Shown here piece by piece: positions 45,611 through 56,893 of a stretch of 64,000 bases of DNA. The stretch is from Syngnathus acus (Eukaryota > Chordata > Actinopteri > Syngnathiformes > Syngnathidae): positions 18,472,008-18,536,007 of the forward strand of contig NC_051089.1 in assembly GCF_901709675.1 (NCBI RefSeq), read 5' to 3'. The notes under the pieces were generated by a model. It searched no databases and had not been told where the DNA came from. It saw only the letters and a list, made by a program, of their open reading frames with translations. Numbering within the stretch: position 1 is the first letter of the stretch; each line of letters opens with the position of its first letter. Both the position numbers and the translations under genes were made by a program.

Positions 45611-45712
45611 ATGTTATGTTAATTTCAGTGTTATTTTTTAAGAGTTTAAGTGTAACATGATTGTAGACGCTGTTATACAAAAGATAATGCAAACATAATT
45701 TGAGGCAAAAAT

Positions 45713-45716
45713 ATAA

Positions 45717-45751
<35 letters not shown>

Positions 45752-45790
45752 ATGAATGAATGAATGAATGAATAAATGAATGAATGAGAA
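45713..45790. repeat. (AATA)n/(AATG)n microsatellite
   Basis: About ten AATA units pass into AATG units. Confidence 0.9.
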
Positions 45791-46556
45791 CAGAAAAACA
45801 GACTGTATCTGAGGCTTAGTAGAGTAAAATCAGAGGCTTCCGACTGTTAAAGGCCAAGCTGTTCTTTGTCTGCATTTCTGGATGCGTGTAGAACCACAGG
45901 CAAGACCCAAGAACATGCTAAAAAAAACATGAAAGAGGTGTTGAGGAAAAGGAGCAAAATGCGTCATGAAAATGTTCCTTGTTGGTTACTCACAGAAGAA
46001 TCAGAAGAAGTCCTGTGTGTTACCATGCTGGTTTAGGAGTTTGTGTTTCATGATGCTGGCCTCCCTTGTACAGGTCTTTTGGAAAGTCTTGGCTCTCGCT
46101 GTGCTATAATATAACATCATAATTAATTCATTTTTAAAAATCACATTACAATACAGTCATACATCAAGCATATGTACAACTTGTGTCCATCTACTAAAGA
46201 GTGAATGACATGAACACATTCAATTTGGAATGACAATTACTTACATGTTGCTTGGAGTCAATAGAAAAGGAGAATAACATTGGTCCCATGGATCTTCTTA
46301 AAATTTCGGTCATTTCTTTGGCGAGACAGGCTCTCATTGAGTACCAAGGTGGCCAAACAAATGGTCTAGACAAATGGAGCATGTGGAGCCACACGCAACA
46401 TAAAAAACTGAAGAAGAAAAAACATAGAGGTGGTTGAGGACATGAGTTGAAAAAGACATTCAAAATTAAAGAGAGTGTTTTGTGACAATAGTCAATAATA
46501 ATTGGCTACTTACAGAGGAATGAGAAGTCCTGCTTCTTGCCACCCTGGCTTGGGAG
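45791..46556. other. Unassigned, with two related segments about 500 bp apart
   Basis: Segments 45925-46060 and 46405-46556 are diverged copies. On the minus strand each has a GACTTCT-rich piece followed by a donor-like sequence (TTCT|GTGAGTAACC at about 46000 and CTCT|GTAAGTAGCC at about 46512). No protein is recognised. Confidence 0.3.
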
Positions 46557-46564
46557 TCTCTCTT

Positions 46565-46602
<38 letters not shown>

Positions 46603-47105
46603 GTAACGTCAGAGCTCCAACTTGGTGTAGTGGAGCCACGCCAGCATCTCTGGTCCCAGGTCGAAGAGGTCGGCCTCTGAGGGTCCCTTAACATAGGGGG
46701 CAGGTGTTGATGATGTGGTCGGCTGTCTGCTCGGGGGCTCCGCACTCGCATGCCGCACTGTCCGCCAGTCCCCACTGCCGCATAGACGTGTTGAAGCGCC
46801 CAACACCAGTTCTTAAGCGGTTCAGTGTGGTCCACTGCTGGCGAGGTAGTTCGTCTCCTCCTATGGCGCCGTCTCCTGGTTCCCAGACATGACGGTGCAT
46901 CAGGGAGGGGCCAGCTGCCTCCCACTCCTGCTTCCAAGCTGCTGCCAGCCAGGCATCTCTGGAGATGTCTTCAGGGATGGAATTGAGCATCTCTTGTGCT
47001 GCCATGTTGTAGGGGTGGCGTGCCTTGAGTCTGCTTGGGAGTCGTTGGTCCATGATGAATGTTTTTGCATGCTCAAGGTCTTTGTGGAGAAAAAAGGACA
47101 ATCCA
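46557..47105 (-). pseudogene. LINE ORF2 C-terminal fragment with (GA)n end
   Basis: The frame 46688-47101 encodes NRLRTGVGRFNTSMRQWGL followed by the C-x-C...H...C zinc-knuckle pattern (CECG, HIINTC) found at the C-termini of jockey/RTE-type LINEs. After a frameshift, 46609-46806 continues. A (CT)n tract at 46562-46600 marks the 3' side. The RT domain is absent. Confidence 0.6.
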
Positions 47106-47440
47106 GCAAAATTGATTGAAAATGTATGATTCTACAGAGGGCTTACACAAGCTTAACTAGAAATTACAACATGTTACAAAGTTATAATTACATTACAATA
47201 AGGTGATATGTCATGCCTACCTCTGGCCTCCATTCTGGGATGACCTGCTTTCGCCATATAAAAACTGTTACAATACAAAAGAGTGAAATAGCAGCATTTA
47301 CTGTCTTTAGAAAGAAAGGAAAAAACATGTTTCATGACGAGCAACTTACCTCATCTGTTTTCTGTTCTCGCCTCGTGATTATGACATTCAAAAAAATCCA
47401 AAATAAAAATTCAAAACAATTAAAAAATTAAAAATTAAAA
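47106..47440. other. No recognised gene; donor-like sites on the minus strand
   Basis: Minus-strand AG/GTAAGT- or AG/GTAGGC-bracketed short segments lie at about 47232-47255 and 47350-47371. Individually they are no better than chance. Confidence 0.25.
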
Positions 47441-47790
47441 TGCCTTCCCTTAACTCATCTTTAAAATTTGATTGTAAAATTTAAAAAGTTAAAAAGTCTC
47501 CCCTTATCTCAACCATAAGTTAATTTAAAAAGTTAAAAAGTTAAAAGTTTTAAAAGTTAAAATTTTAAATAATAAAAGTAACATTTTTAAAAGAGTTAAA
47601 AGTTTTAAAAGTTAAAATTTTAAATAATAAAAGTAACATTTTTAAAAAGTTGAGTTAAGGGAAGGCTTTTAAAAAATTAAAAAGTTGAGTTAAGGGAAGG
47701 CTTTTTAAAAATTAAAAAGTTGAGTTAAGGGAAGGCTTTTTGAAATTTTAAAAAGCCTTTGCCTTCCCTTAACTCAACTTGATTCCTCAC
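47441..47790. repeat. Palindromic AT-rich repeat with 20-bp perfect inverted arms
   Basis: Arms AAGTTGAGTTAAGGGAAGGC (47717-47736) and its exact complement (47761-47780) enclose 24 bases. Two more copies of the GAGTTAAGGGAAGGC arm lie at about 47653 and 47688, and an inverted one near 47442. TTAAAAAGTTAAAA repeats fill the rest. Confidence 0.85.
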
Positions 47791-48101
47791 CGACCCCCAA
47801 CCACTATTCCATCTCAACCTACAGGACTATCTTCCTACCAGAGACATGAGGTCAGCTATATTTATACTATCTGCAGAAAACATAAAGTATGTGATACATA
47901 GGTCTGTAGTTATTATTTATTTTGAATTTTCAGGTTTCTTTCATTTGTCATTTTGAGCAACCTTCGCCCCAGATCCCATCTCACCTAAAGGCAACAAATC
48001 ACCCACCACATCCCACCACTAATATTATACACTTACGACGACGTTCACGTTCTGATTTCCATCCTTTTTGCAAATGCTGAACCACATGATTTAGCTGTGA
48101 C
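47791..48101. other. Downstream flank of Helentron gene, no recognised gene
   Basis: The stop of the Helentron frame overlaps a donor-like GACAG|GTAAGTCAC on the minus strand (about 48107-48116), so the gene could extend by splicing. I cannot identify a following exon with confidence. Confidence 0.3.
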
Positions 48102-51100
48102 TTACCTGTCAGCGGCCAAAACACAGAAAACAGGATTGTGATAGCTGTAGTACGTTTGCAAGACACCTGAATGAAGAGCACACTGAGGTGGAGAGACAAA
48201 AATTAGGTCAAGCAATGTGTTTTTGTCAGTGGTAGCAGCGGTTATGAGTTGCGTGTAACCTGTTGAGCGAAACAAATCGAGAATGGGCTTGAATGAGGCA
48301 GATAGCATATCTTCATTAAAATCTCCACATACCAAGATCTGATGATGGTCCATTACTTCAAGGTACCGCAAGAGATTTCCCAAGCTTGGCAGAAAAGTGC
48401 GCAGACTGTTGCCTGGAGGCCTGTAAACGGCAGCAATCAACACATTGAGGGGAGCTTCAAGTTTCACCACAACAAATTCCATGTCGGTCACACCCTGTAT
48501 GTATTTCTTTTCCTGGGCTGCGATGTGACTTTTGACACAGATACCTACGCCGCCACCGAGTTTTGTTGCCAAGTCAGGACAGTTTGTGTAAGAATCTCTT
48601 CGGTTCCTGTGAAACATCGTGAAGCCTTCCAAGCAGGCACGTCCATCAGCCACAGATCCTTGAAGGTGTGTCTCCGTGAAGCACAAAACATCAGCAAAAT
48701 GCAGCTCGTGGTGACACCTGATGTCCTGCACATGACAAGACAGCCCTTCGGTGTTATGATGGACGACAACCAGGTGATTTGCCCGATCTACCGACGGCAT
48801 CACGTGAAGGAGGGGCATCACGCTCTCCAAAGAATCCTCTGCCATCTCAGCAAGAGCAGCAGTGATTTCTGGATTTGCATGAAGTCTTCTCTCGTCCATA
48901 TGCAGAATATGCAGACCACTGAGCGAAGTCACTCTACTCAGAGCTACGTACCCCATGCCGTGTTCGAAAACGCCTTTCAGCGAAACAGCGGCCTCTGATG
49001 TTGTCATGCCTTGTACCTTGTGGATCGTGCAGGCAAAAGCAAGCTTGATGGGAAACTGTCGCCGCGTCACTCCAGGCTTTTTCAGCTTTTCCTCCTGTCT
49101 GTCAATGTACACACGGTTAGCGGCACGCGCTGTGTTACTCACATGATCGAGTTCCAACCCAACTTTCTGGACACGGGCTTCATTGGGATAGTTGACCAAT
49201 TCCACAATTTTTGCAAACGTCCCGTTGCACAGACCTGCTCGAACATCAAAATTACGCGTGAGCATAACACGAGCACCGAGGGCAACTTTGATTGAGTCCG
49301 GGAGCTCGCTCTTAGCGCCTTGCACAGGGGAAGTTTGCCTCGCCATTCTGCCAGTTTGTTTGTCCTTCTTGTAGTCATCTGCATCAATTTGCACAATGTC
49401 CTTATGAAGCAGATTCAGCATCGCAGAGTTATGGCCATCTACCTGTTTATTGGTGGCAAAAACATGCAGAATATGACTTGGACACATTTCTGGAGAAGTG
49501 TACCTTGTAGCAAGCAGAGCTCTGTCCAGTTCCGACAGTTCATCAGACTTCTCTTTGACCCGGAGTCGGTTCAGCAGTTCGGCAAAGGCAACATCGTCTC
49601 TCTGCCTCATGATGGCGGTGAGCGTGATCTTTTTGAAGGTGTCACGCCAGTGGTCCAGCCGAGTGGGATCGTACACGCATAGAGGTTTGGACTGTTTCAC
49701 GGGAGGGAGCTGAAAGAAATCTCCAACAGCAAGAACAGACATGCCACCAAAAGGTAAATCGATGCCTTTGATTTGTTTCAACCTGGCATTCACATAGGCA
49801 AAGAGGTCTTTGGACACCATGGAAATCTCGTCGATGATGAGTATTTCGGCGATCGACAGCTCGGCTCTGACTTCGTCCAGTTTATTGCCCAGGCCGTGGT
49901 ACGGGGGTTTGAGACTTCTGGGCAGTTTGAGCAGAGAATGCAAAGTTGTCCCAGAAATGCTGAATGCCGCCGTGCCAGTGAAGGCCGCGAGAACAACCGT
50001 CTGTTTGGAAATGTCGGCCTCCTCAGCCAGCCGTGGTAGTCTGTGCAGTATTTTGGTAGCCTCTGCATGGATACATTTGATCAGATGCGATTTGCCGGTC
50101 CCGGCGCCACCGTTGATGTAGTAGAAGAACTGCTCGATCGGCTTTGAGTTACACACACGTTTTATGCACCAATCTCTGACCTTGTAGAAAACAGACGCTT
50201 GCTTTTGGTTCAGGTTCCGATACATGTCACGTAACACTGCGGGATCGATGGCAGCAGCCTCTGTCGCAATGGAAATTTCAGATGTTTCTGACCTTACGTT
50301 ATAGTCCGGGACATTTTCCTCCACGTTGTCATTTGGTTCATCTCTCGCGTTGCTTTCCTCAATGCATTCGAGTCTTTGCAACTCACTCTCAGGGGCCAGG
50401 TGGCACCATTCGTTTATGACAAGCCCACTCTCCTCCACCTCTTGGATGGCATCGTCAATGTCTTTACTGTGTTTCTCATACCTTTCTCTGTTCCTTTTGA
50501 CAATTTCGCACACACGCTCCACAGAGTCGTTATATGGTAACTGTACACAAGCATGATCATGAAACAACTGGTATGAGGGACAGCGTTCAGATTTTAACTG
50601 GCAATTAGCACGATGAGGCAGGTACAACTTGAGCAAAGAGCAGTAATATTCCTCAGGATTCTTTTGTTCTGAGAATTTGCAGTATTTGATGACCGCAGCT
50701 TTTTCTTTTCTTTTCTTGACAAAGCCCATGTCGTTCAGCAGAGGCAAAACATTTTTGCCTTTTACCTGTTTGCCGTAAACAATTCTGCACGTTGATGCAA
50801 AATCAGCCAAGCACATCACTTCAAAGTCCTTCGTTTGGGGTCTGCATTTATATTTGTCTGGCAGGCCAGTCATCCACACTTCATGAGACTCCTGCGTTTT
50901 GCCCTCAAGGAGTGAGAGAGGATAACTCATTTTCAGCGGATTGTCACTCGTTTGTACAAATACCACACTGCGAGAGGACTGTTTCATATGCAAGCCGCAC
51001 GCGCGTGCGACACACTCCTGAGCACTCACTTCTCTTTTCTTTGAGTACGCTTGCATGATTTGTTTCATTTCATCGCTCTCATTGACATTTTCATTGCGTG

Positions 51101-54100
51101 AGTTTTCAATAACAGATTTCAGGTATTGACTCAGACCGTGTTCAGCTTTGCTGATGTAGCTGCAGATGTACGCGATGCACGAATAGGCATTCAGAATGTA
51201 CTGGATGTCCAAGTTGGCATCCCAGGCAAGGAGCAAATGGCGGTTGTAGTTGTTCACCCAGCAGTCTTTCGGATCTCGCTTGAGCACAACAGAACTCTTT
51301 GAGGCGGTCATGTACAAACATTCCATGTACTCAGCATCGGTGAGCTCGCATTTAGCCAAAAGCTGCGGCAAAGTCAGGGATGAGGTTTCAGGTTCATTCA
51401 GCAAACGCTGCACACGAACAAGCTTGTCATTTGCCACCACCTGCTTCTCCTTGTGTCGATCTTGATTTTCACAGGCTGCAGGCGTGATGATCATTGTGGT
51501 TTCGCACGGCGGTTTGGGAAAACCAAATCGGCAGTTTGCACCTTGATGTTTGACACACGATTTGGAGTGACTTTTGCTGTGCATCTGAACTTCGGTGACT
51601 TTTTTATACAATTCGGGTTCCTTTTCTGGGTCCGGCAGCTGAGCCGAGATGTAGCGAGACACAAAACCACAGATGGCTCCTTCTGAGGCTTCCTCAAATA
51701 CAGGGGCATCTATTTAACCCATATGAGGCAATGAATGTGAGGACTCCCTCTGTGCTGAAACTCTAATCTGTAAAAGTAGTCGACGACTTCACCAATCGGT
51801 CGTTGCGGAGAGAGGATCAAATCTCTGAACAGAGCTTCCACACGTTTGTCAAACATGCGCATTGTCGTCACTGGATTGCTGCGTAGGATTTCACACTTTG
51901 TGGCCCAGTCAAGTTCAGCAAAATTCACCACCTCACCTTGTTGCGCTTTAATGGCAGTGATGACCTCTTCCCAACGCATTTCGGCAGCAGAAAATGTGCA
52001 AAAGAATGTGGGTGTACCCAGCTGTCGGATCATTGCAAAAAGATCTTTGGTGGTTCTTTCCCAATAGGCCGGCGTCCCTCTCAGGGGCGTCATAAAACGG
52101 ACTGCATCTTTGCTGCGCACCAGTTTCTCAACTTCACGTTTGTCCTGCAGCATAGCATTGTTTATCCTCCGACCATCCCTGGTAAAAGGTTTACCTTTGC
52201 GTAGCTGGATTCTCATGCTTGATGTTGCCAGGTAAATTTCAGTCACAAACTGAGCAAAAAACAAGTAGTTTGTATCACGAGCAAAACGTTCATCCACACA
52301 ACACAGACGTGTTTTGAAATATTTGCTTGGTGTGAGTTTTATTTGTCTCTCTTCATCAAGGGTGTTTATTCCGGTTGGAAACTGCACTGGAAATGCCATG
52401 GCCTCAAGTTTGGGAGTCCTGAAAAAGCTTACCGGGTTATTTCTTTCTGCAGGAGCCACACAGTAAATGCCTTGAGTAAAACTCATAATTTCCTCTGACA
52501 CATCATTTGGTTGGAGACATGACTCCAGGATAACCCCACCGTTTGGTGCATCACCTTCTTCCACATTTTCAGCACTCTGTTGTTTTTGCACATTACCACG
52601 AGGATCGTTCTGTGAGTCACTATTCAATTCACAGAGAGCATCCCTCTCAAATGTGTGGATTGCCTCGAGGTCTTCCTCATTGTAGTCACTTTCGTTCATT
52701 TCGTCTTCATCAGAGCTGCTATCGTCATCAGTGAGCGTCGGGTCGCAAAGGTCAGCATCATCGCGAATAGTGATGTTGCTGTACTGCGGATGAATTTGTT
52801 TCAGTTTTATCAGGGCACTCATTAACTTGGACCAAGTGACAGTTTGAAATATCTGATGTCCTTTGTAACAAAGTCGTCTTTTCAGTTTCACTCTCAACAC
52901 CTGAGACCTACTTCTTAGTCTGGGCAAGACATTGACCGTTTCTTCCACTTCTGATGGTACACACACAACATTCCCACGGATGGCTCGTTGTTGACCCTTT
53001 GGCAGAGGGACAATTTTGGCAAATGAAATGCATTTTGAAACAAGATGTCTTTCCAGAATATTCAAATCACACAGTTCAGTGGGAATGTCTGCAAGTTGGA
53101 GATTGGTACTTACAGCAAGTGCTGGCATTTTACCATCTTTGAGATGTGCATGGCAGGTGTGACATATCCACTCCATTTTTCTCTCATCCGGTACTTTGCA
53201 GCATGTGTTACATTCACGATTACAAACATGAACAAACCTTCGTGTAAGGCAACGTGCAACAACGTCCTTGTTTTTCTTATATTGGATCAGCTGGCGTACT
53301 TGATTGGGAAATAATGCTCGGTGGCAAACTGTGCAAACAAAAGTCGGTCCATTTTTTACCAGAGCTTGGAATAGTGCAACAGCTTTCATGATTGCATGGT
53401 CGTTTCTCTCTTTGCATAATCTGTTGATGACTTTGTATTTTTGTAGCAGTTTCATTGCAGTGCGCATTGCATCTGTCCTCATTGATGAATCATGGTTGGC
53501 TTTCCAGCGCAAACTCATGTTTTCCTTCTGCTTGGATCTGAATGCAGGATCATGTGCGTAACGTTCTTTGATATAGGAACGCTGTTTGCGCCTAAATTTA
53601 TTGTCATGTGCATATCTCTGCTTGATGTAAAAGCGCTGTTTGCGCCTAAATTCATCGTCAAGTGCATATCTCTGCTTGATAAACAAGCGCTGTTTGCGCC
53701 GAAATTCACCATCATGACCATACCTTTCCTTGATATAGGAACACATTTTGGTCCGAAATTTATCATCGTGACTGTATCTCTGCTTGAGATATTTGCGCTG
53801 TTTCATCTTAATTGTGTCATATTTGCAATAGCGGTCGACTGCGAACGACTTTTGTTTTACACGGAAATTAAGGTCTTGCTGGTAGCGAGTCACGATGTAA
53901 GACTTTTTACGTTGTCTAACCTCTGGAGTTTGGCTGTATCTTTCCTTCTTTTTCATGTTTGCGTGTATTCGCCTTGTTTCTTGTTTTGTGATTCTCCCCA
54001 TAGCTTTATCATTTATCTTTTGTTGGGCTTGAGTTCGTCTTTGAAATGTTTTCCTTTTGGATTTCGCAATTTTCAACACATCTCGTGTTTGTTGTGCACA

Positions 54101-55159
54101 TACCACTTTACTGTTGTCATGTACCCTTTCAATGGACTCGTGTTTGCTCGCACATGGTTTGGACTCACCCGTCACCACACGCTGTGTCATCTCAGCAGCA
54201 GACTGGCTAAACATAGCGTCATCATTGTGTGTTCTCATAAGAGAAGATTCTACATCAGTCGCCATTTCACGGTCACTTGCATTGTCAATAGGTTGAAAAC
54301 TTACCGGCATCAATTCATATTGAGTAGTGGGAGCGGCACCAGCCAGAGTGAACACCTGTATGAGCTTATCTATCAGATCGTTCAAACATGTAAAAAGCAT
54401 CATGACAGCTGTACCACGTGGTGCACCGGAGGGCAGAGGGAGACCATCACGTTCTCTGGTGTGTGGATCAAAATAGCCATATCTGCCTTGGTGGTTTCGG
54501 AAAACAGCAATAAACAATGAATTCATGACCAAAAGAGCATAATTTACCTCTGACACCAGGCACTGAAGTCCGTCACAGAGCATCATAAATGCCACATCAG
54601 CAATAGAGGAATTGAAAAGACCATACATTGACTGATACTTTATTAACACATGTTGTTTGTGAAAGCCATTCACAATGGATGGAATTTCATCGGTTGCCAA
54701 ATGATGATGTTCGTAGCGTCCTTCTGCTTTCAGCACAGCCACAGTAGCCACATAGAGCTCATTGCCTCGATCGAGAACAAGGTCCAGGTGAGCACTGGTC
54801 ACATTGTCTATCTCCTGCAGGAAAGCTAGAAATGTAGCAGAGTTTGCAGCACACTGACTGTTTCTGGAATCAGCATACTTTGGATGATCCTGACTGTAGG
54901 ATGCCAAAACACACGTTACAGGATCATGAGATGTAGACATCATTACCTCCATAGAGTTTTCAGGTTCAATGGCCATCAATTCTTTGGCAGTTGTTGGTTT
55001 ATCTGCACTTCCAGAGTCTGTGTCGTTTTTACGCTTTTGCCAGCTTACCTTGAGAGCTTGCGCCTTCTTGCTTTTGCGTGGCATGGCTCGTGTCTTGCAC
55101 TTCTCAATTGGATTCCACACAGCAGGTAATGAAGTCTCAACAGTCAGGCCCCGATGCAA
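48102..55159 (-). pseudogene. Helentron Rep/helicase/endonuclease polyprotein, one frameshift
   Basis: Two open frames, 55159-51710 (1149 codons) and 51662-48102 (1186 codons), form one gene joined at about 51703-51712, where two extra bases (or one lost) put in a TAA. First frame: UL36/C76-like Cys protease pattern (SQCAANS, Cys103; GYFDPHTR, Asp231/His233), basic 20-residue repeats (about 410-545), Cys-rich region (609-669), acidic linker (808-830), then Rep with HUH motif SPHIHCLIW (1141-1143). Second frame: Rep Tyr pair YICSY (165/169), PIF1 Walker A GGAGTGKS (518-525), Walker B IIDEIS (609-614), GDFFQLPP, then an EEP endonuclease with HHNTEGL, FTETHL, VCGDFNED and SYHNPV. This order is diagnostic of Helentrons, which move by rolling-circle replication. 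The start is uncertain; the internal Met 26 (MPRKSKK) is also possible. Confidence 0.92.
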
Positions 55160-55192
55160 GGTGATATTTCAATGCACAGCCCAAAAAGGGTT

Positions 55193-55325
55193 TTTGTCTT
55201 ATCCACACGTCAAATTGTCTTATCCACACGTCAAATTGTCTTATCCACACCACAAATTGGGTCTTATCCACACCACAAATTGGGTCTTATCCACACCACA
55301 AATTGGGTCTTATCAACACCACAAG
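55193..55325. repeat. Minisatellite, GTCTTATCCACAC units
   Basis: Six to seven units of 20-23 bp (GTCTTATCCACACGTCAAATT, then ...CACCACAAATTGG) lie just upstream of the Helentron frame. Confidence 0.85.
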
Positions 55326-56893
55326 ATGGACAGTGAGTGAAAGAAGTCAGAGACAAAAGGTGGAGCAGCGATAAAGAGGGTTGGGGTGGGACTCAGTCGG
55401 CAGCCTGGGGAGAAGGGGTACAAAAAGCATAAAAGCATTAATTAAAGTCAACCACAGTGTTCAAATATTTGTTACAACGGTACCATCTTTCTACTTCTCT
55501 TGTAATTCACGTCAGCTTTAAAAAATGGTGGCACCGCAACCTTATTTTTACTGTCACTGCTGAACCGCCGTATACTAGAAATTTGCATGACAATTTATAA
55601 TAAAATGTGAAATTCGGTTAGCAATTCTTTGCAGAAAAGCATGTGTTTATTATGTGGCCACATAAAATGAATGATAAAATGCACAACAGTAAATGCTAAA
55701 AGATTGTAATATTCCTAACAATAGCATTTGTATAAACGCATTTACAAACAGGTGACAGGATCTCTGCATCTAATTGTATGTTGTACAAAGAACAAACAGC
55801 ATTTTTTACAGTTAAACATCATCACTATGAAACTTTTATTGCATAATGGGTGGAAGCATGGTTAGCTGGCTGGATATAATCCTCACTTCACCTTTGGTCA
55901 AAGCGAATGAACTCTGCAAACAGAGACAAAAGGAGAATCAGTTATTGTACTTGAACATACATCTGCGTACAAAAAACGTACAAAATGTTGCAGGACTATT
56001 TAAAATATACACATTTTGATATTTTAAATATTTTTAGCACGAAATCTACTTAACCAAAATTAAGCAAGAACAGAACATAAACATTTGAATATTATTCACT
56101 TCAAACACATCCACACAGTGGTCACAACTGTCACCATACAAACCAATGATACAAAAACTTAGAGGAATAGTCGCTATTTGCACACAACACGACTGAAGAG
56201 TCACAATTTGTTAGAAAACCAAAAGGGTGATCTTAATATTAGCGTTTGAATATGACACATTCAACCAATAGTATCACAAACACACATAAAACATGCATTA
56301 ACATCCGCATTCGATCGATTTTATATTTCTTTTATTGTTTACACTGCAACGAAGCGACAGCGCCACATCAGTTTTTTAATGTCACTTGGGTGACACCTAG
56401 TGTTCAAATTGGGAAGTAACAGTTGGACAATGTGTCAAGCACCACAACAAACGTAATGTATGCCAAATCTCTCCCACAAAAAACTATAAATCTGTCTGAA
56501 AACGTCTGATGCCATTAGTGAAATTAAATAATCATAATCCACACCTTACCTGATCAAAGCAATTCAACTGCCTAGAGAGGAAGAGAGAGAGAGAAATCAG
56601 TTACTGTACTTGAACATACATTTCCATCAAAATGTAAATATTTTAAAAATATATTATTTTTAAATACAAATATTTTGGTTTGGGAATTTTAAATATTTCT
56701 TGCACACAAACTCTACCAATGAAAAATAAGATACAACACAGCATAAAAACGTGAATCTTCTTATGTTTGGAGAAAATGTTCAAACTTCCACAGGGACTCC
56801 AGGGAGAAAGACGCCATGCATTTCTGCCGTAAAGAAATTACTACAAATGAACCGGAAGTGACACATTCACAGCAACAGTCTCTGTCGATAACA
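55326..56893 (-). promoter_or_regulatory. Possible spliced 5' leader region with two related 22-nt exon-like segments
   Basis: On the minus strand 56571-56550 is a 22-nt segment bracketed by a CT-rich tract plus TAG and by GTAAGG. A diverged relative at 55913-55892 is bracketed by GTTTGCAG and GTGAAG. Both intron-side flanks share CTGATT and GTACAATAACTG/GTACAGTAACTG sequences, so about 660 bp has been duplicated. CTTCTCCCCAG near 55404-55414 is a candidate acceptor before the Helentron gene. This is a sequence-based suggestion only. Confidence 0.35.

Noticed and set aside
47226-47371. Further 22-24-nt exon-like segments on the minus strand
   Set aside because: Weak acceptors in AT-rich sequence; GTAAG-type donors are expected by chance at this density.
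48342-48998. 218-codon plus-strand frame
   Set aside because: It is antisense to the helicase/endonuclease part of the Helentron.
53492-54520. 342-codon plus-strand frame
   Set aside because: It is antisense to the Helentron gene, which has recognisable domains on the other strand.
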